A stretch of 64,000 bases of DNA, from assembly GCA_021325435.1 (NCBI GenBank), contig JAJPHE010000129.1, positions 1 to 64,000 on the forward strand, read 5' to 3'. Both the position numbers and the translations under genes were made by a program. This document shows positions 63,646 to 64,000 of the stretch, one piece after another (position 1 is the first letter of the stretch; every line of letters begins with the position of its first letter). The notes beneath the pieces were generated by a model. That model saw nothing but the letters and a program-made list of their open reading frames with translations, had not been told where the DNA came from and ran no database searches. This DNA is from Actinomycetota bacterium (GTDB taxonomy: Bacteria; Actinomycetota; Acidimicrobiia; Acidimicrobiales; JAJPHE01).

Positions 63646-64000
63646 GAGTCGCCGTCATCGGCTCGGGCTACGTCGGGCTCACCACCGGCGCCTGCCTGGC
63701 CCACCTGGGCCACGAGGTGACGTGCGCCGACGTCCTGCCCGACCGGGTGGAGATGCTGTCGCGCGGGGAGATCCCCATCGTCGAGGACGGCCTCGAAGAG
63801 ATCGTTCGCGAGGGGCTCGACTCCGGACGGCTGTCGTTCGTCCTCGGCGAGCAGTCGGCTGCCAAGGGAGCCGAGTTCGTCTTCCTCTGCGTCCCGACCC
63901 CGCAGGCGGCCGACGGCTCGGCGGACATGAGCTACATCCAGAAGGCCGCCCAGGAGATCGGGCCCATCCTCGAGTCCGAGTCGGTGGTGATCAACAAGTC
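63642..64000 (+). CDS. UDP-glucose/GDP-mannose dehydrogenase family, N-terminal part
   Basis: The first 119 residues of a nucleotide-sugar dehydrogenase run off the right edge. [31 protein letters not shown] is the NAD-binding start, then [13 protein letters not shown] and [21 protein letters not shown], as in UDP-glucose 6-dehydrogenases. ATG 63642 overlaps the rfbD stop. It would oxidise a UDP-hexose to the uronic acid for surface polysaccharides. The substrate-determining part is not in view. Confidence 0.9.
   Translation, partial: [119 protein letters not shown]

Overview
The window is high-GC chromosomal DNA packed with genes on both strands. Many start codons are GTG or TTG, many neighbouring genes overlap by 1-4 bases, and intergenic gaps are short. 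The gene set points to an actinobacterium, plausibly of the Acidimicrobiia type (an inference from gene content, not proven): homodimeric pyruvate dehydrogenase AceE, a SUF system with SufU and a Rieske protein between sufD and sufC, an intein in SufB, a PduO-type adenosyltransferase, cobalamin-dependent MetH, and an LpdA-like flavoprotein. I see no rRNA, tRNA, CRISPR array, insertion sequence or prophage.

Layout. 1-2282: the tail of an unknown gene, then oligopeptidase B. 2283-15295: an iron-sulfur assembly region in three parts: sufB with a 383-residue LAGLIDADG intein; sufD, Rieske protein and sufC on the plus strand; and a minus-strand operon of a second sufC, sufS, sufU, a [3Fe-4S] ferredoxin and a ferredoxin reductase. 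Two methyltransferases, a glycosyltransferase and an acyltransferase sit between sufB and sufD. A near-identical 12-base motif lies upstream of sufB and of the second sufC. 15373-24364: glycogen debranching enzyme, nitroreductase, metallo-hydrolase, acyl-CoA dehydrogenase, alpha/beta hydrolase, thiE, a DNA-repair HhH protein with a lysine-rich repeat tail, and an ABC permease. The 331-base gap at 19970-20300 holds an unusual structured element. 24368-35039: ABC transporter and two-component genes, a second ABC transporter with one frameshifted permease, a cupin, a SulP transporter, a UBP zinc finger, a DUF5996-like protein and an alpha/beta hydrolase.

35053-43945 is a 2-oxoacid dehydrogenase and lipoate block: aceE (minus), rnhA, an SDR, then lpd, the E2 acyltransferase and one reading frame joining LipB to LipA. 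E3, E2 and lipoylation are adjacent and tightly coupled. 43942-60912 holds peptidases, metH with a cobalamin adenosyltransferase, a sirtuin, a rhodanese-ThiF (MoeB-like) protein, an acyl-CoA mutase large subunit, an LpdA-like flavoprotein, an M20 peptidase and a biotin-dependent carboxylase alpha chain. birA follows at once. B12 use (metH, mutase, adenosyltransferase) and biotin use (carboxylase, birA) are thus grouped. 61787-64000 begins a nucleotide-sugar operon (rfbB-like, rfbD, UDP-glucose dehydrogenase-like) that runs off the end.

The most interesting items are the regulatory-looking element at 20055-20135 (extended Shine-Dalgarno, 14-codon ORF, alternative pairings), the LipB-LipA fusion, the shared motif and split layout of the SUF genes, the SufB intein, apparent CTG starts for sufD and thiE, and a recurring pattern suggesting leaderless transcripts.
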